Shown here: positions 6,125-15,481 of the stretch, piece by piece
Position numbering within the stretch: the first letter of the stretch is position 1
How the letters are laid out: every line of letters starts with the position of its first letter
Source of the DNA: Candidatus Eiseniibacteriota bacterium
GTDB taxonomy: Bacteria; Eisenbacteria; RBG-16-71-46; CAIMUX01
Direction of reading: 5' to 3'
DNA: 64,000 bases
Assembly (NCBI GenBank): GCA_903844735.1
Contig: CAIMUX010000003.1
Span: 1-64,000 of the forward strand
Made by a program: the position numbers and the translations under genes
Notes under the pieces: generated by a model
Seen by the model: the letters and a program-made list of their open reading frames with translations, nothing else
Database searches by the model: none
Told to the model about the DNA's origin: nothing

Positions 6125-8266
6125 TCATGGACCCCCGGCCGTCCCCGTCGGATCCTCCAGCCACACCCGCTCCAGCCCCCGCAACGGATCCGTGGCCGTC
6201 CCATCGAAATTCCGCACCCGAGGTGAAAGCAGCGCGGTCCAGTCGCGATAGACGAGGAACGTCACCGGTCCCTCGCGCCGCACGATTCCCTCGACACGGC
6301 GGGCCAGACGCTCCACCGTGCGGGGCGAGTCCTCGCGCTGCAGCGCTGTACAAAGCGAGTCGACCCGGAGGTCGGCATACCGACCGCCATTCCAGTAGCC
6401 CCACGAGGCCCACAGTTCGGAGACATCCGGCACGATAGGCGGACGGAACCCCACAAGGACCGTCTCGAAAAGCCCCGCAGAAAAGCGGCTCTTCAGGATC
6501 CGACCGGCGACCGGCTCGGCCACCAACTCGATCCCGACCCGTGCTAAGTCGGACTCGAGAAGTGTCGCCAGCCGCTCGCGGAGTCCATCGTCCCGCTCGT
6601 AGAGCATTTCGATCCGCAGCGGCACCCCACCCCGCAGGCGGATGCCGTCCGGCCCACGCTCCGACCAGCCTGCGAGGTCGAGAAGCCGGTTTGCCTCCTC
6701 CGGATCGAAACGAGGGAGGAAGACCCTCGGCTCCAGCCCCTTGAACGCCCCGGCGGTAGCCTTGGGGGCGATCCCGCTGTCGGCTGCGGCGGCGGTCCCG
6801 GCGTCGGTTCCGGCGGCGATCCCGCTGTCGACTGCGGAGGAGGAAGGCGCCTGGCCGCCGTCACTTGGTGGCCAGACCAAGGCAACCCTGCTCCGGCCAT
6901 CGAGGAGAGGATCAAGCCGGGGAACACCTCCGCGCGGCCCGGCGGCACCCGTGGCGCTTCCATACGGCCACCGCGTCGTGTCCTCACCCAACCGGATCCG
7001 CATGGCGATCGCACCGGAGTCGGCCAGCCTGAGGCCATCTTCCGCCGAATCAGACGCCCCCGCCGGGACGGCCGTGCCGGCACGCCCTGTCCCGTCGGCG
7101 CTGTCGTCGCTATCGGCGCCGTCGGCCTCATCGGCCCCATCGGCCTCGTCGACCTCATCGGCGCCGCCGGCCCCATCGTCCGGCCCCCTCGGCTCGAGCA
7201 ACCCCGCCGCCGGACCTCCGCAAGCGATGCCGTTCCACGTGAGCAGTTCACGGACGATCCGGTCGCGATCGACGGCGAGCGACACCGCGCGCCGCAGCGG
7301 CACGCTGAAGATGGGGCGACCGACGTTCCAGCAAAGCATCTCCACCGTGGCGATCCCGTCGTGGTGCAGCCGCGGAATCGTGTCTCCCTCGAGCAGAGCA
7401 TCGAGCCGATACACCGGAACGGACGTCACCGCATCGGCACGCCCGAGATGCAGGCGGATGATACGCGCATCGATGCCGGGACAGACATTCATCTCGATCC
7501 GATCAATGAACGGCTTGCGAAGGCCCGAAGCCATGGGGTTCGGCCCCAGCCAGAGATTGAGCCCGTGCCGCCAGTCGGTGATCCGAAAGGAGGCGGCCGA
7601 CAGCGGCTCGCGCCCCAGCGGATTGGCCCGCAGCATGGGCAGGGCCAGGTCCGCGAGCTTGCGCGCCGGTAGCACCGGCCATCCTGCCGCGGGCAGCGCT
7701 CGCCAAAACGAGACACCCGGTCCGTACAACAGCCGCACCGTCGAGTCGTCCACGGCGCTCACCGCGACAAGCCCAGGGTCCGGCAGCGAGTCGCCCGGCA
7801 CGTGTCGCGCCAGCCACCCCGCGGTCTGATATGCCTCATAGGTTCGCACAACGTCGCCCACCGTGACGCGAAGCGTGTCCTCCCAAAGCCGCCCCTGCTG
7901 CAGCGTGCAGGTGAGCGTTCGCTGCTCCGGCGACCAACTCCACGCGCGCGCCAAATCGCCCTGCACGAACGGCGGCGCCGCCCCGCGCGGCTCGGTGGTG
8001 AGCAGCACCGGGTAGATCCGCCGCCACGGTTCGGGCAGCCGCTCGGGACCGGTCAGGAGCGGATTGAACGATTCGGGATCCGCGGCGATGGGAATGCGCA
8101 GGGTGCCGCCCTCGCGAGGAGTCTCGCCGGCGACCGGAAGACGGGAGCCGCCGCGGGGGTGCTCGTCGCGTCCCCGGTCGCGGATGCCGCAGGCAGAGCC
8201 CAGCAGGATCAAGACAGCGAGAAGCAGCCGGCACCCGACTGACGATCGGGGCGGAACGACGCTCAC
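6125..8266 (-). CDS. family 5 (peptide/nickel-type) ABC solute-binding lipoprotein
   Basis: A 713-residue solute-binding protein of the SBP_bac_5 family, which captures oligopeptides or similar ligands for an ABC importer. The N-terminus [17 protein letters not shown] carries a lipobox with the lipidated Cys. Family landmarks are [19 protein letters not shown] near the mature N-terminus, [21 protein letters not shown] in the middle, and the extended C-terminal lobe. The GTG start (8264-8266) overlaps the aroC stop codon, so it is translated together with chorismate synthase. Two low-complexity insertions, an Asp/Ala/Gly-rich block near residues 355-395 and an Ala/Asp/Gly block near 475-500, make it about 100 residues longer than usual. 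No permease or ATPase genes adjoin it, so it may be an orphan. Confidence 0.85.
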   Translation of the reverse strand: MSVVPPRSSVGCRLLLAVLILLGSACGIRDRGRDEHPRGGSRLPVAGETPREGGTLRIPIAADPESFNPLLTGPERLPEPWRRIYPVLLTTEPRGAAPPFVQGDLARAWSWSPEQRTLTCTLQQGRLWEDTLRVTVGDVVRTYEAYQTAGWLARHVPGDSLPDPGLVAVSAVDDSTVRLLYGPGVSFWRALPAAGWPVLPARKLADLALPMLRANPLGREPLSAASFRITDWRHGLNLWLGPNPMASGLRKPFIDRIEMNVCPGIDARIIRLHLGRADAVTSVPVYRLDALLEGDTIPRLHHDGIATVEMLCWNVGRPIFSVPLRRAVSLAVDRDRIVRELLTWNGIACGGPAAGLLEPRGPDDGAGGADEVDEADGADEADGADSDDSADGTGRAGTAVPAGASDSAEDGLRLADSGAIAMRIRLGEDTTRWPYGSATGAAGPRGGVPRLDPLLDGRSRVALVWPPSDGGQAPSSSAVDSGIAAGTDAGTAAAADSGIAPKATAGAFKGLEPRVFLPRFDPEEANRLLDLAGWSERGPDGIRLRGGVPLRIEMLYERDDGLRERLATLLESDLARVGIELVAEPVAGRILKSRFSAGLFETVLVGFRPPIVPDVSELWASWGYWNGGRYADLRVDSLCTALQREDSPRTVERLARRVEGIVRREGPVTFLVYRDWTALLSPRVRNFDGTATDPLRGLERVWLEDPTGTAGGP

Positions 8267-9672
8267 CGGTTCCGCGGGGCGCGCTCGATCCGCTCCGCCG
8301 CCTCCCCGATGGCGAGCTGACGCAGCCAGTGATCGCAAAGGACCAGGGCCGTCATCGACTCGATGATCGGCACTGCGCGGGGGAGCACGCACGGATCGTG
8401 TCGCCCCTGTGCTTCTAGCGTGTGGGCACGCCCCTCGCGGTCGACGGTCTCCTGCGCCAACTGGATGGTGGCGGTTGGCTTGAATGCGGCGCGAAACCAG
8501 ATCGCCTCGCCGTTGGAGATGCCGCCCTGGACACCGCCGGAGCGATTGGTCGCCGTGCCGATCCGTCGGGAGAGACCGTTCGCGTGAGCGCCAGGGGCGA
8601 CGCCTCCGGGGTAGGCGCCCGGGGCGAGGCCGGCGGAATCAACGTCCGGGGCGAGGTCCGTTGCTCCACCGGAACCTTGATCGGTCGCGGGGAGCGGCCG
8701 GAACGCGTCGTTGTGCTCCGACCCGCGGTACCGCGTGCCACCGAAGCCGGTCCCCAGCTCGAACCCGGTGCAGGCCGGGATACTCATCACCGCGCGGGCG
8801 AGCTCGGCCTCGAGCTTGCCGAAGACCGGCTCGCCCAGCCCCGCGGGAACGCCGCGCGCAACACACTCGATGACGCCGCCCAGCGAGTCGCCCTCGCGTC
8901 GGGCATCCTCGATCGCGGCGATCATCAGGGCGGCGGCATCGAGGTCCGGACAGCGCACGGGCGTGGCATCGATCATCTCGCGCGTGAGACGGAGCGGGTG
9001 GAAACGCGACCCCTGTCGTGCCTGCGCCATCTGCGACAATTGGAGCGACTGCAGCGGCGGGAGCGACTGCAGTGAGAGGGACGACGGGAGCGATTGCTGT
9101 GCCTGCAGCGTCTGTAACCTCTGCGCCGCCGGATCCGCGTCCCTGACCGCACTCCCAAGGCACTCCAGCTCAGCCGGCGCCGCCTCGATCGCTCCGATGC
9201 GCCGCACCCAGGCTGTGATCTCGATCCCCGCACCGAGGCGCAGGATCTTCTCCGCAATCGCCCCAGCCGCCACGCGCCCCACCGTCTCCCGCGCGCTCGA
9301 TCGTCCGCCTCCCTGCCAGGTGCGGATCCCGTACTTCGCATCGTAGGTGAAATCGGCGTGCGACGGTCGGTAGAGGTCACGAAAGCTCTCGTAGGCTCCC
9401 GGCCGCGCATCCTCGTTCGGCACCATGAGAAGAATCGGCGTGCCAAGGGTCCGTCCCTCGAAGACGCCGGAGAGGATCCGCACCGTGTCGCTCTCCTGGC
9501 GCGGCGTGGTCAGCCGACTCTGGCCCGGGCGGCGGCGATCCAGTTGCGGCTGGATGTCCGTCTCGGAAAGCGGCAGTCGGGGTGGACAACCGTCGACGAC
9601 GGCTCCGACGCCGCCCCCGTGTGATTCGCCCCAGGTGGTGACCCGGAACAGGGTGCCGAAGGTGTTTCCCAT
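8263..9672 (-). CDS. aroC: chorismate synthase
   Basis: It converts EPSP to chorismate using reduced FMN, the last shared step of aromatic amino acid synthesis. Signatures are [19 protein letters not shown] at the start, [33 protein letters not shown], and HNDAF and [14 protein letters not shown] near the C-terminus. The ATG at 9672 was chosen over one six codons upstream because family proteins start there. At 469 residues it is about 90 longer than usual. The excess lies in a Gln/Leu/Ser-rich block (about residues 174-222, repeated unit GGAGCGACTGCAG) and a Gly/Ala/Pro block (about 324-366). Core motifs are intact, so it should be functional. It is coupled to the downstream solute-binding gene. 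Confidence 0.93.
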   Translation of the reverse strand: MGNTFGTLFRVTTWGESHGGGVGAVVDGCPPRLPLSETDIQPQLDRRRPGQSRLTTPRQESDTVRILSGVFEGRTLGTPILLMVPNEDARPGAYESFRDLYRPSHADFTYDAKYGIRTWQGGGRSSARETVGRVAAGAIAEKILRLGAGIEITAWVRRIGAIEAAPAELECLGSAVRDADPAAQRLQTLQAQQSLPSSLSLQSLPPLQSLQLSQMAQARQGSRFHPLRLTREMIDATPVRCPDLDAAALMIAAIEDARREGDSLGGVIECVARGVPAGLGEPVFGKLEAELARAVMSIPACTGFELGTGFGGTRYRGSEHNDAFRPLPATDQGSGGATDLAPDVDSAGLAPGAYPGGVAPGAHANGLSRRIGTATNRSGGVQGGISNGEAIWFRAAFKPTATIQLAQETVDREGRAHTLEAQGRHDPCVLPRAVPIIESMTALVLCDHWLRQLAIGEAAERIERAPRNR

Positions 9673-10184
9673 GGGCGGGAACGGTACCACCAGCGGGGCG
9701 CGGCCTCAATGCGGACCTCAAGTCCCGACGGCGATGCTGGGAATCGAAGTAGAGAACGAATACGATTGGTTTCGGGCTTCAGGCTTCTGCCTATCATGAA
9801 ACAGCACCGTTTCATGGCTCGTGGAGCCGACGCTTGCGGCGGCATGGGCACTACTCCGAATCTCAGGCTCGTGGGCAGAGGTCTTTCAGGTACACCGCTG
9901 TCTTCTCTCCGATACGCGGAAAAGGGCGGAAGCACGCGTGGGGCTCGCCCCGCTTCTCTTCGGAGTCCCATAACACACGGAACAGAAATCCGGTACGGGT
10001 GTCGTGACCGTCCGTACCCGCGCTGGCACGCCGATGGATGAGGAAAACGGGTGGGGCAAAGGGGGCAACGACCATGAAATCGTTCTTCCGCATCACGAGA
10101 GCACGGAGTCGTCCACGGTCACCCGGGGGCGAGGGGTGTTCAGTTTCTTACCAGCCGATCTTCGAGATCGGAAAGGAGATTTCA
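9673..10184. other. gene-free stretch with one perfect palindrome
   Basis: No convincing reading frame. It contains CATGAAAC-AGCACC-GTTTCATG (9795-9816), a perfect 8-base inverted repeat that could be an operator for the divergent aroC or the following gene. A good ribosome site (AAGGAG) closes the stretch, seven bases before the ATG at 10185. Confidence 0.4.
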
Positions 10185-11207
10185 ATGCGCCGAATCACCC
10201 ATCTCTTTCTATGCGTGATCGCCGGACTCCTGCTCGGCCCGGTACCCGCGTCGGCCATGCCGGAGGGGACGACGCTGGTTCTACCCTTTCGGACAGTCGG
10301 CACCAGCGACACGACTGCCGTGGTGACCCGTGACCTGTTGGCGGGAGAGCTGGAGACTCTCGGGCTTTCGGTCGTGAGTATGCGCTCGCACCGCGGCGAC
10401 ACTCCTTCCGGGGAGAAGGGTTGCGACGAGGTCGACTGCGCGCTGTCGCTGGCCTCCGAACACCAGGCCGCCCAGGTGGTCTTCGGTTCCCTGAGCCGCC
10501 TCGGAGACAAGTTCGTCGTGCGCGTGCGGGCCGTGCGGGCCGGCGAGGCGAAACCCTTCTACAGCGACCAGATCCCGGCCGAGATGGAGGAAGACCTGGA
10601 TGTGGTCATGCGGCGGATTGCAGAGGGTATCGCCGGGGGGAGGACCGATTCCGACCGCGCAACCATCAACTCGGTGACGGACGTGGAGGCGAACGCCGCG
10701 CGCCGGCGAAAGGGACGCTCCGGGATCGGCCTTCGGACCGGCTTCCTGTTCCCCGTCGGCGACAGCTACGGCGGAACGGACCGCCTGACCAACCTGCGCC
10801 TGGCCTACAAGTTCGAAGGGCACGACTTCTTCATTGAATCGACCGCGCTCCTGGGATTCGCCTGGGGCGGAGGCGCGTTCGAGTGGACACCGTTCGATGT
10901 CTTCGCCGCGCGGATCTTCGGGGTCGGAGATGTCTCGGGGTATTTCGGGGGCGGTCTCGGGATGCGGGTCGTCAGCGTGGAGTCGGACCCCGTGTACGTT
11001 CCGGACGAGTGGGGCGGTTACAACGATACGGAAATCCAATCCGCCGCCACCCTGGCGGCGGAAGTTGGAGGTGGGCTCATTGCCTTCAGGACCTACGGCT
11101 ATCAAGTGATCGTGGACTTGCGCTATCAACATGTTCTTGAGAACTTCAACAAAATCGACCGCAAGGGAGCCCATGGGTTCATCCTGAGCTTCGGCACCAG
11201 TCACTGA
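10185..11207 (+). CDS. secreted outer-membrane beta-barrel protein with N-terminal TolB/CsgG-like domain
   Basis: A 340-residue protein. The signal peptide MRRITHLFLCVIAGLLLG ends at ASA. Residues about 26-165 look like the alpha/beta domain seen in secreted proteins that assess gene-product abundance (LVLPFRTVGTSDTTAVVTRD, then CDEVDCALSLASEHQAAQVV and FGSLSRLGDKFVVRVRAV), resembling TolB-N/CsgG-type folds. From about 185 (GIGLRTGFLFPVGD) to the end it alternates Gly and aromatic residues as an eight-strand-like barrel, ending in ILSFGTSH. The start is fixed by AAGGAG at seven bases. It converges on the NtrC-type regulator. Specific function unknown. Confidence 0.7.
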   Translation: MRRITHLFLCVIAGLLLGPVPASAMPEGTTLVLPFRTVGTSDTTAVVTRDLLAGELETLGLSVVSMRSHRGDTPSGEKGCDEVDCALSLASEHQAAQVVFGSLSRLGDKFVVRVRAVRAGEAKPFYSDQIPAEMEEDLDVVMRRIAEGIAGGRTDSDRATINSVTDVEANAARRRKGRSGIGLRTGFLFPVGDSYGGTDRLTNLRLAYKFEGHDFFIESTALLGFAWGGGAFEWTPFDVFAARIFGVGDVSGYFGGGLGMRVVSVESDPVYVPDEWGGYNDTEIQSAATLAAEVGGGLIAFRTYGYQVIVDLRYQHVLENFNKIDRKGAHGFILSFGTSH

Positions 11208-11228
11208 GCCACGGGCCGCCTGCGGTCA

Positions 11229-11244
11229 CTCGGCATGGGCCGAG
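11229..11244 (+). terminator. hairpin between convergent genes
   Basis: CTCGGC-ATGG-GCCGAG, a perfect six-base-pair stem, lies in the 97-base gap between two convergent genes. There is no T-tract on either strand, so it is at best a weak or factor-assisted terminator. Confidence 0.3.
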
Positions 11245-11304
11245 GGGCGTCCGGGGGCGGTCGAGCCGGCCGACTTCGTGCGGCCACTGATCGGATCCTG
11301 CCGG

Positions 11305-12651
11305 TCAGAGACCGTATTCCCTGATCAGCCGGTTAAGAAATGTCCTCTGCAATTCCAACTGCTCGGCGGCCTTGGTCTGGTTGCCGCCGTTGCGGGCGAG
11401 GGCGCGCGCAATGTAGTCCCGACGGAAATCGGCAACGGCATCCTTCAGCGGGCGAATCGTCTCGTCGGGCACCGGCGTGTCGATGGGGCCGAAGACCTCC
11501 GGCGGGAGCAGGTCGGCCGTCAGCATGTCGGTCCGCGCGAGGACGACCATCCGCTCGACGGCGTTCTTCAACTGCCGAACGTTGCCCGGCCAGGCGTAGG
11601 CCTGCATGATCTCCTGCGTGCGCGCTGCCAGCTTGATCCGACCCCGACGGAGCTCGTGGGCGTAGCGTTCTAAGAACGCCTCCGCCAATTCGGGGATGTC
11701 CTCGCGCCGCTCCCGCAGCGGTGGTATGGCGAGGCGGATTACGTTCAGGCGGAAATAGAGATCCTCCCGGAAGCTACCCTCCTTGACCGCCGTCTCGAGG
11801 TTCTTGTTGGTCGCCGCGATGATCCGGCAGTCGATCGAGATCGTGCGGGTTCCGCCTACGCGCTCGAACTCGCCCGTCTCGAGAAAGTGAAGGAGTTTCG
11901 TCTGCAGGCGCGGCGTGATGTCTCCGATCTCGTCGAGGAAGGCGGTCCCACCCGATGCCGCCTCGATCCGCCCCTCCTTGAGGGCGATGGCGCCGGTGAA
12001 GGCCCCCTTCTCGTGGCCGAAGAGGGTCGACTCGATCAGATCGTCCGAAAGGGCGACGCAGTTGATGTAGACGAAGGGCCCCCCGGCGCGGGGACTCCGA
12101 CGGTGGATCGTTTCCGCAAGCACCTGCTTCCCGCAACCGCTCTCGCCGGTCAGAAGGACCGTCGCGTTCGACTGGGCCGCCCGGGTGGCGGTGTCGAGAA
12201 GTTCGCTCATCGCCGGCGCGCGGGCGACGACGAAGCCCGGCCTTTCGCCAAGCTGATCGGTGAGCGCGCGGTTCACCTTCTGCAGTTGCCGCTTCTCGAT
12301 CAGTCGCTCGACGATCGCCTTCAACAGATCGAAGTCGGCCGGCTTCAGCATGAAATCCGCCGCGCCGAGTCGAATGGCCTCGACCGCGTCGCCGATCGAG
12401 CCGTGGGCGGTGAGGATGACGACATCCGCGGCGCACCCGGACTCGTGGAGGTTTCGCAACACCTCCATTCCGGTCATTCGCGGCATCGTGAGGTCCAGGA
12501 GGATCACGTCGAACTCGCGCCGCGCAACGGCATCGAGCGCCGCCTGCCCGTCCGCGGCTTGCTCGGTCGTGTGACCCCAGAAGTCGAGCCGGTCAGCCAG
12601 GGCCCGTCGCAGGCCGGAATCGTCATCGATGATCAGAACACTCGCGTTCAT
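11305..12651 (-). CDS. NtrC-family sigma54-dependent response regulator
   Basis: A 448-residue regulator. The receiver domain (1-120) has phospho-acceptor D53 (ILLDLTMPRMTG) and K103. The AAA+ domain has Walker A GESGCGKQ (169-176), the sigma54-contact loop GAFTGA (216-221) and Walker B GTAFLDEIGD. The C-terminal Fis-type helix-turn-helix is GGNQTKAAEQLELQRTFLNRLI. It activates transcription by RNA polymerase-sigma54 when phosphorylated. Its ATG overlaps the stop of the kinase gene (ATGA), making a dedicated two-component pair. I did not find a convincing -24/-12 promoter nearby, so the targets are unknown. Confidence 0.92.
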   Translation of the reverse strand: MNASVLIIDDDSGLRRALADRLDFWGHTTEQAADGQAALDAVARREFDVILLDLTMPRMTGMEVLRNLHESGCAADVVILTAHGSIGDAVEAIRLGAADFMLKPADFDLLKAIVERLIEKRQLQKVNRALTDQLGERPGFVVARAPAMSELLDTATRAAQSNATVLLTGESGCGKQVLAETIHRRSPRAGGPFVYINCVALSDDLIESTLFGHEKGAFTGAIALKEGRIEAASGGTAFLDEIGDITPRLQTKLLHFLETGEFERVGGTRTISIDCRIIAATNKNLETAVKEGSFREDLYFRLNVIRLAIPPLRERREDIPELAEAFLERYAHELRRGRIKLAARTQEIMQAYAWPGNVRQLKNAVERMVVLARTDMLTADLLPPEVFGPIDTPVPDETIRPLKDAVADFRRDYIARALARNGGNQTKAAEQLELQRTFLNRLIREYGL

Positions 12652-15053
12652 CCGCCGGGCACCTCCGTGGCGTCCCAGTCCAGCAGGACGCAGGTGAAGA
12701 CCGCTCCGCCATCCGGGTGGTTGACGACGCTCACTGCGCCTCCCATCAACTCGACGAACTGCCGAACGACGTACAATCCCAGGCCGAACCCACCCATCTG
12801 GACATGGGGACTTGGCCGACCCTGCCGAAATCTTTCGAAAATGATCTCTTCCTCTCCGGCGGCGATTCCGGGACCGTGATCGCGAACGGAGAGCCGCCGG
12901 CGCGGACCGGTCCCCCAGTCGACGGTGATCTCGATCTCCCCGCCGTTTGGTGAGTACCTAAGCGCGTTCTCGATCAGGTTCGCCAGAATCTCGAGCAGCT
13001 TGTCCCGGTTGGCGCGTACGGGAGGTAACTCCTGCGCGACGTCGCACTTGAAGCGGACCTCTCGTTGGGTCGCGACCGGCTTCAGGCTCGCCAACGTTTC
13101 CGCCACGGCACTCGGAAGATCGACAGGTTCGATCTCGATCCGTCCGCGCGAAAGCTCGAGCCGGCTGATCTCGACTAAATTGTTCACAAGCCGGGCAAGC
13201 AGGCCGGCGGAAGTCCGGACGGTTTCGAGATACTCCCGCTGCCGATCGCTGATCTGCCCGACGACCCCGTCCAACAGGTTCTGGACCGACCAGGTTATCG
13301 AAGTGATTGGCGTGCGCAGGTCGTGGGAGGCGCGGGCGAGGAAATCGCTCTTCAGGTGGTCGATTTCATCGAGACGCTGCCTCGCGATCGCTTCCTCTGC
13401 GACTTGCTGCACGAGGCGGATCCTCTCGAGCGCCACCGCGGCCTCCTCGGCGATTCCCTCGATCAGTTTCAAGTCTTGCTCGACATAGCGCCGCTCGCTC
13501 CGCCGCTCGCCCAGAAGGGCCCACCCGAGGGCGCGACCCTCCACGGCGAGCGGAACGAGAATCCGCAGCCCCGCGTCGCGGAGGGCCACCGGGAAATCGG
13601 GGTTCTCGATTTCGGGGAGACTCGTGCTGTTCGGCGCGACGATCGGCCGGCCTGCAGAGTTGAGCAGCGGTTCCGCCAGGGCAATCGCCTTGCGTGCCAG
13701 GGCCGGATCGATCTCGCCGGCGGCGTGATGCTCCGGCCCAGGCGGGGTTAGGACCGCGACGATCTTCGGCTGCAGGCTCTCGTCGAGGAGTGACCGCACG
13801 AGGCCCGCCATCCCCAGCGGGCTCGACACCGACGGGGAACGCTCCTTGAGGGAGCGGAGCGCCTGCGCGTGGTCATAGTCGATCTTGAAGAAGGTCCGAT
13901 CAACCCATCCGGCGATCGCCCGGCGCGTAGGGCCCCAAAGGGCGACCGTGACGATGGCGGCCACGAACGGGATCATCTGAGCGGCGGCCGGGATCAAGTC
14001 GCGGACGACGCGGCCGACGAGAACCGCGAGGAAGATGTAGACCGCCCCCATGATGCCTGTGAGAACGGTGTAGATGATGCTGCGGCGGATGATGATGTCG
14101 ATGTCGAGGAACCGGTAGCGGACGACCGCGAAGGTGAAAGAGACGGGGATCGAGAGCTCGAAGATCCGGTCGAACTCATTGCCGATCGGCGACTCCAACC
14201 CGAAGATCCGCGGCAGTGCCCTCAGAAAGACGTACGGCGTGATCCCGATCGCGAAACCCCAGAGGAGCCACTTCGTCGACTCCCGCTCCCGGGTCAGCTC
14301 GAGGCGCCGGCTCGAGTCGACGAGGAGGATGCAGCCGGCGCCCACCAACCCAACGAGGAACACCCGCGCGAGGACCCAAGTGGGTTCCATGGACCGCCAA
14401 GCCGCGATGTCGCGGACGGACGCGTAGTGGAAAAAGGTCGCCGCCTGCGAGAGGACGACGAGGACTGCGGTCGCGGTCACCGCCGGCATGAACCAACGGG
14501 CACGATCAAGGAAGGGCCGTCGCCGGGGAAACGTCAGGGTCATGTGGATGAAGAAGACCGGCAGGACAGCGAGGCTCACCATCCGCCCGATCGGAAGTCC
14601 CGAGAGGAACAGCGGCTCGCGGCGGGGCGGGGATGCGTCGCCGGCCAGGACCGCGAGGCCGAAGAAGAGCGTCGCCCAGTAAAAGTCGCGCGCCGGCGTC
14701 CGGTCGATGCGGCCCAGGAAGACGAACAGGTTGACTGCGAAGAACAGCAGGCCCGCGATCAGCGACGTCGTCAACTCGATCGAGCGCATCTGCCGCCGCA
14801 GGCGGATCGTCGTCGGCCCTCGGGAGGTCTCGACCTTGACCGTGGAGCCGATCGGCCGAGCCTGGAGCTCGAAGCGGAGCTGGTCCGGGGAACCGACGCG
14901 GGTCGCGCCGACGGTGACCGGGTAGGGGAGGCCCTTGGGGTCGAAGCCGCGTGGAAGCCCGGCGAGGTTCCACTGGCTGTGGATCTCCCAGAGTCCCAAG
15001 GCAAGCCCGAGGCAGGAGACGACAAGGTAGAATCCGCGTCGGGCACTCGTCAC
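12648..15053 (-). CDS. multi-membrane-span GAF sensor histidine kinase
   Basis: About 801 residues. The N-terminus has a first membrane helix (FYLVVSCLGLALGLWEI), a periplasmic PDZ-like stretch, then about seven hydrophobic helices from LIAGLLFFAVNLFVFLG to VAAIVTVALW. A GAF-type sensor segment is around residues 430-540. The kinase core has the phospho-His in SHDLRTPITS (near 576), the N box NLIENALRYSPNGG, the G1 box DHGPGI and the G2 box GFGLGLYVVRQF. The GTG at 15051-15053 was chosen for its GGGAGGG site. An ATG 30 codons upstream lacks one. It is coupled to the NtrC-type regulator and probably phosphorylates it. The signal sensed is unknown. Confidence 0.88.
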   Translation of the reverse strand: MTSARRGFYLVVSCLGLALGLWEIHSQWNLAGLPRGFDPKGLPYPVTVGATRVGSPDQLRFELQARPIGSTVKVETSRGPTTIRLRRQMRSIELTTSLIAGLLFFAVNLFVFLGRIDRTPARDFYWATLFFGLAVLAGDASPPRREPLFLSGLPIGRMVSLAVLPVFFIHMTLTFPRRRPFLDRARWFMPAVTATAVLVVLSQAATFFHYASVRDIAAWRSMEPTWVLARVFLVGLVGAGCILLVDSSRRLELTRERESTKWLLWGFAIGITPYVFLRALPRIFGLESPIGNEFDRIFELSIPVSFTFAVVRYRFLDIDIIIRRSIIYTVLTGIMGAVYIFLAVLVGRVVRDLIPAAAQMIPFVAAIVTVALWGPTRRAIAGWVDRTFFKIDYDHAQALRSLKERSPSVSSPLGMAGLVRSLLDESLQPKIVAVLTPPGPEHHAAGEIDPALARKAIALAEPLLNSAGRPIVAPNSTSLPEIENPDFPVALRDAGLRILVPLAVEGRALGWALLGERRSERRYVEQDLKLIEGIAEEAAVALERIRLVQQVAEEAIARQRLDEIDHLKSDFLARASHDLRTPITSITWSVQNLLDGVVGQISDRQREYLETVRTSAGLLARLVNNLVEISRLELSRGRIEIEPVDLPSAVAETLASLKPVATQREVRFKCDVAQELPPVRANRDKLLEILANLIENALRYSPNGGEIEITVDWGTGPRRRLSVRDHGPGIAAGEEEIIFERFRQGRPSPHVQMGGFGLGLYVVRQFVELMGGAVSVVNHPDGGAVFTCVLLDWDATEVPGG

Positions 15054-15481
15054 GACCCCGTCCCTCCCGCTCCACGTTCGCAGGCACCCCAGATCCAGAC
15101 CAGAAGAACGGTCTACCCCTCGACCCGCCCCGAGTGGCCGCAATTGAGGCTAGGCGAGCGTCGGGGCGACTTCAAGGCGATACAACGGTGTCGAGCGCCG
15201 GATACAGACAAATCCCGGCGCCCCTCGGTCAAAACCCGTGGCCAACGACGGTGCCCGCGGGCAAGTGGTTGCGGCTGAACCGAGCAGACGATTCCGTTTC
15301 GCCCGGGCTCGCCCCGGCACACAGCTTGCGTTGGATCACTCCGTCGTTGCTGAGCGGGAACGAACTCCGAAATGGCGGTGAGAATGGAGATCCATCTCTT
15401 GGCGCAACGTTCGGAGGGAGCCGGATAGGCAACCCGTTTCCGTGACACCGTCGGCCGTAGGCCGGAACTCGGAGGATCATC
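15054..15481. other. gene-free upstream region of the divergent kinase and activase operons
   Basis: A 428-base gap between divergently transcribed units, with no credible small gene. It should hold both promoters, but I could not assign -35/-10 or -24/-12 elements with confidence. A CGGAGG site sits just before the ATG at 15482. Confidence 0.4.

Noticed and set aside
13869-15278. Long open plus-strand frame opposite the histidine kinase
   Set aside because: It is antisense to a clear kinase gene and its translation is Arg/Asp/Glu/Pro-rich, a high-GC shadow frame.
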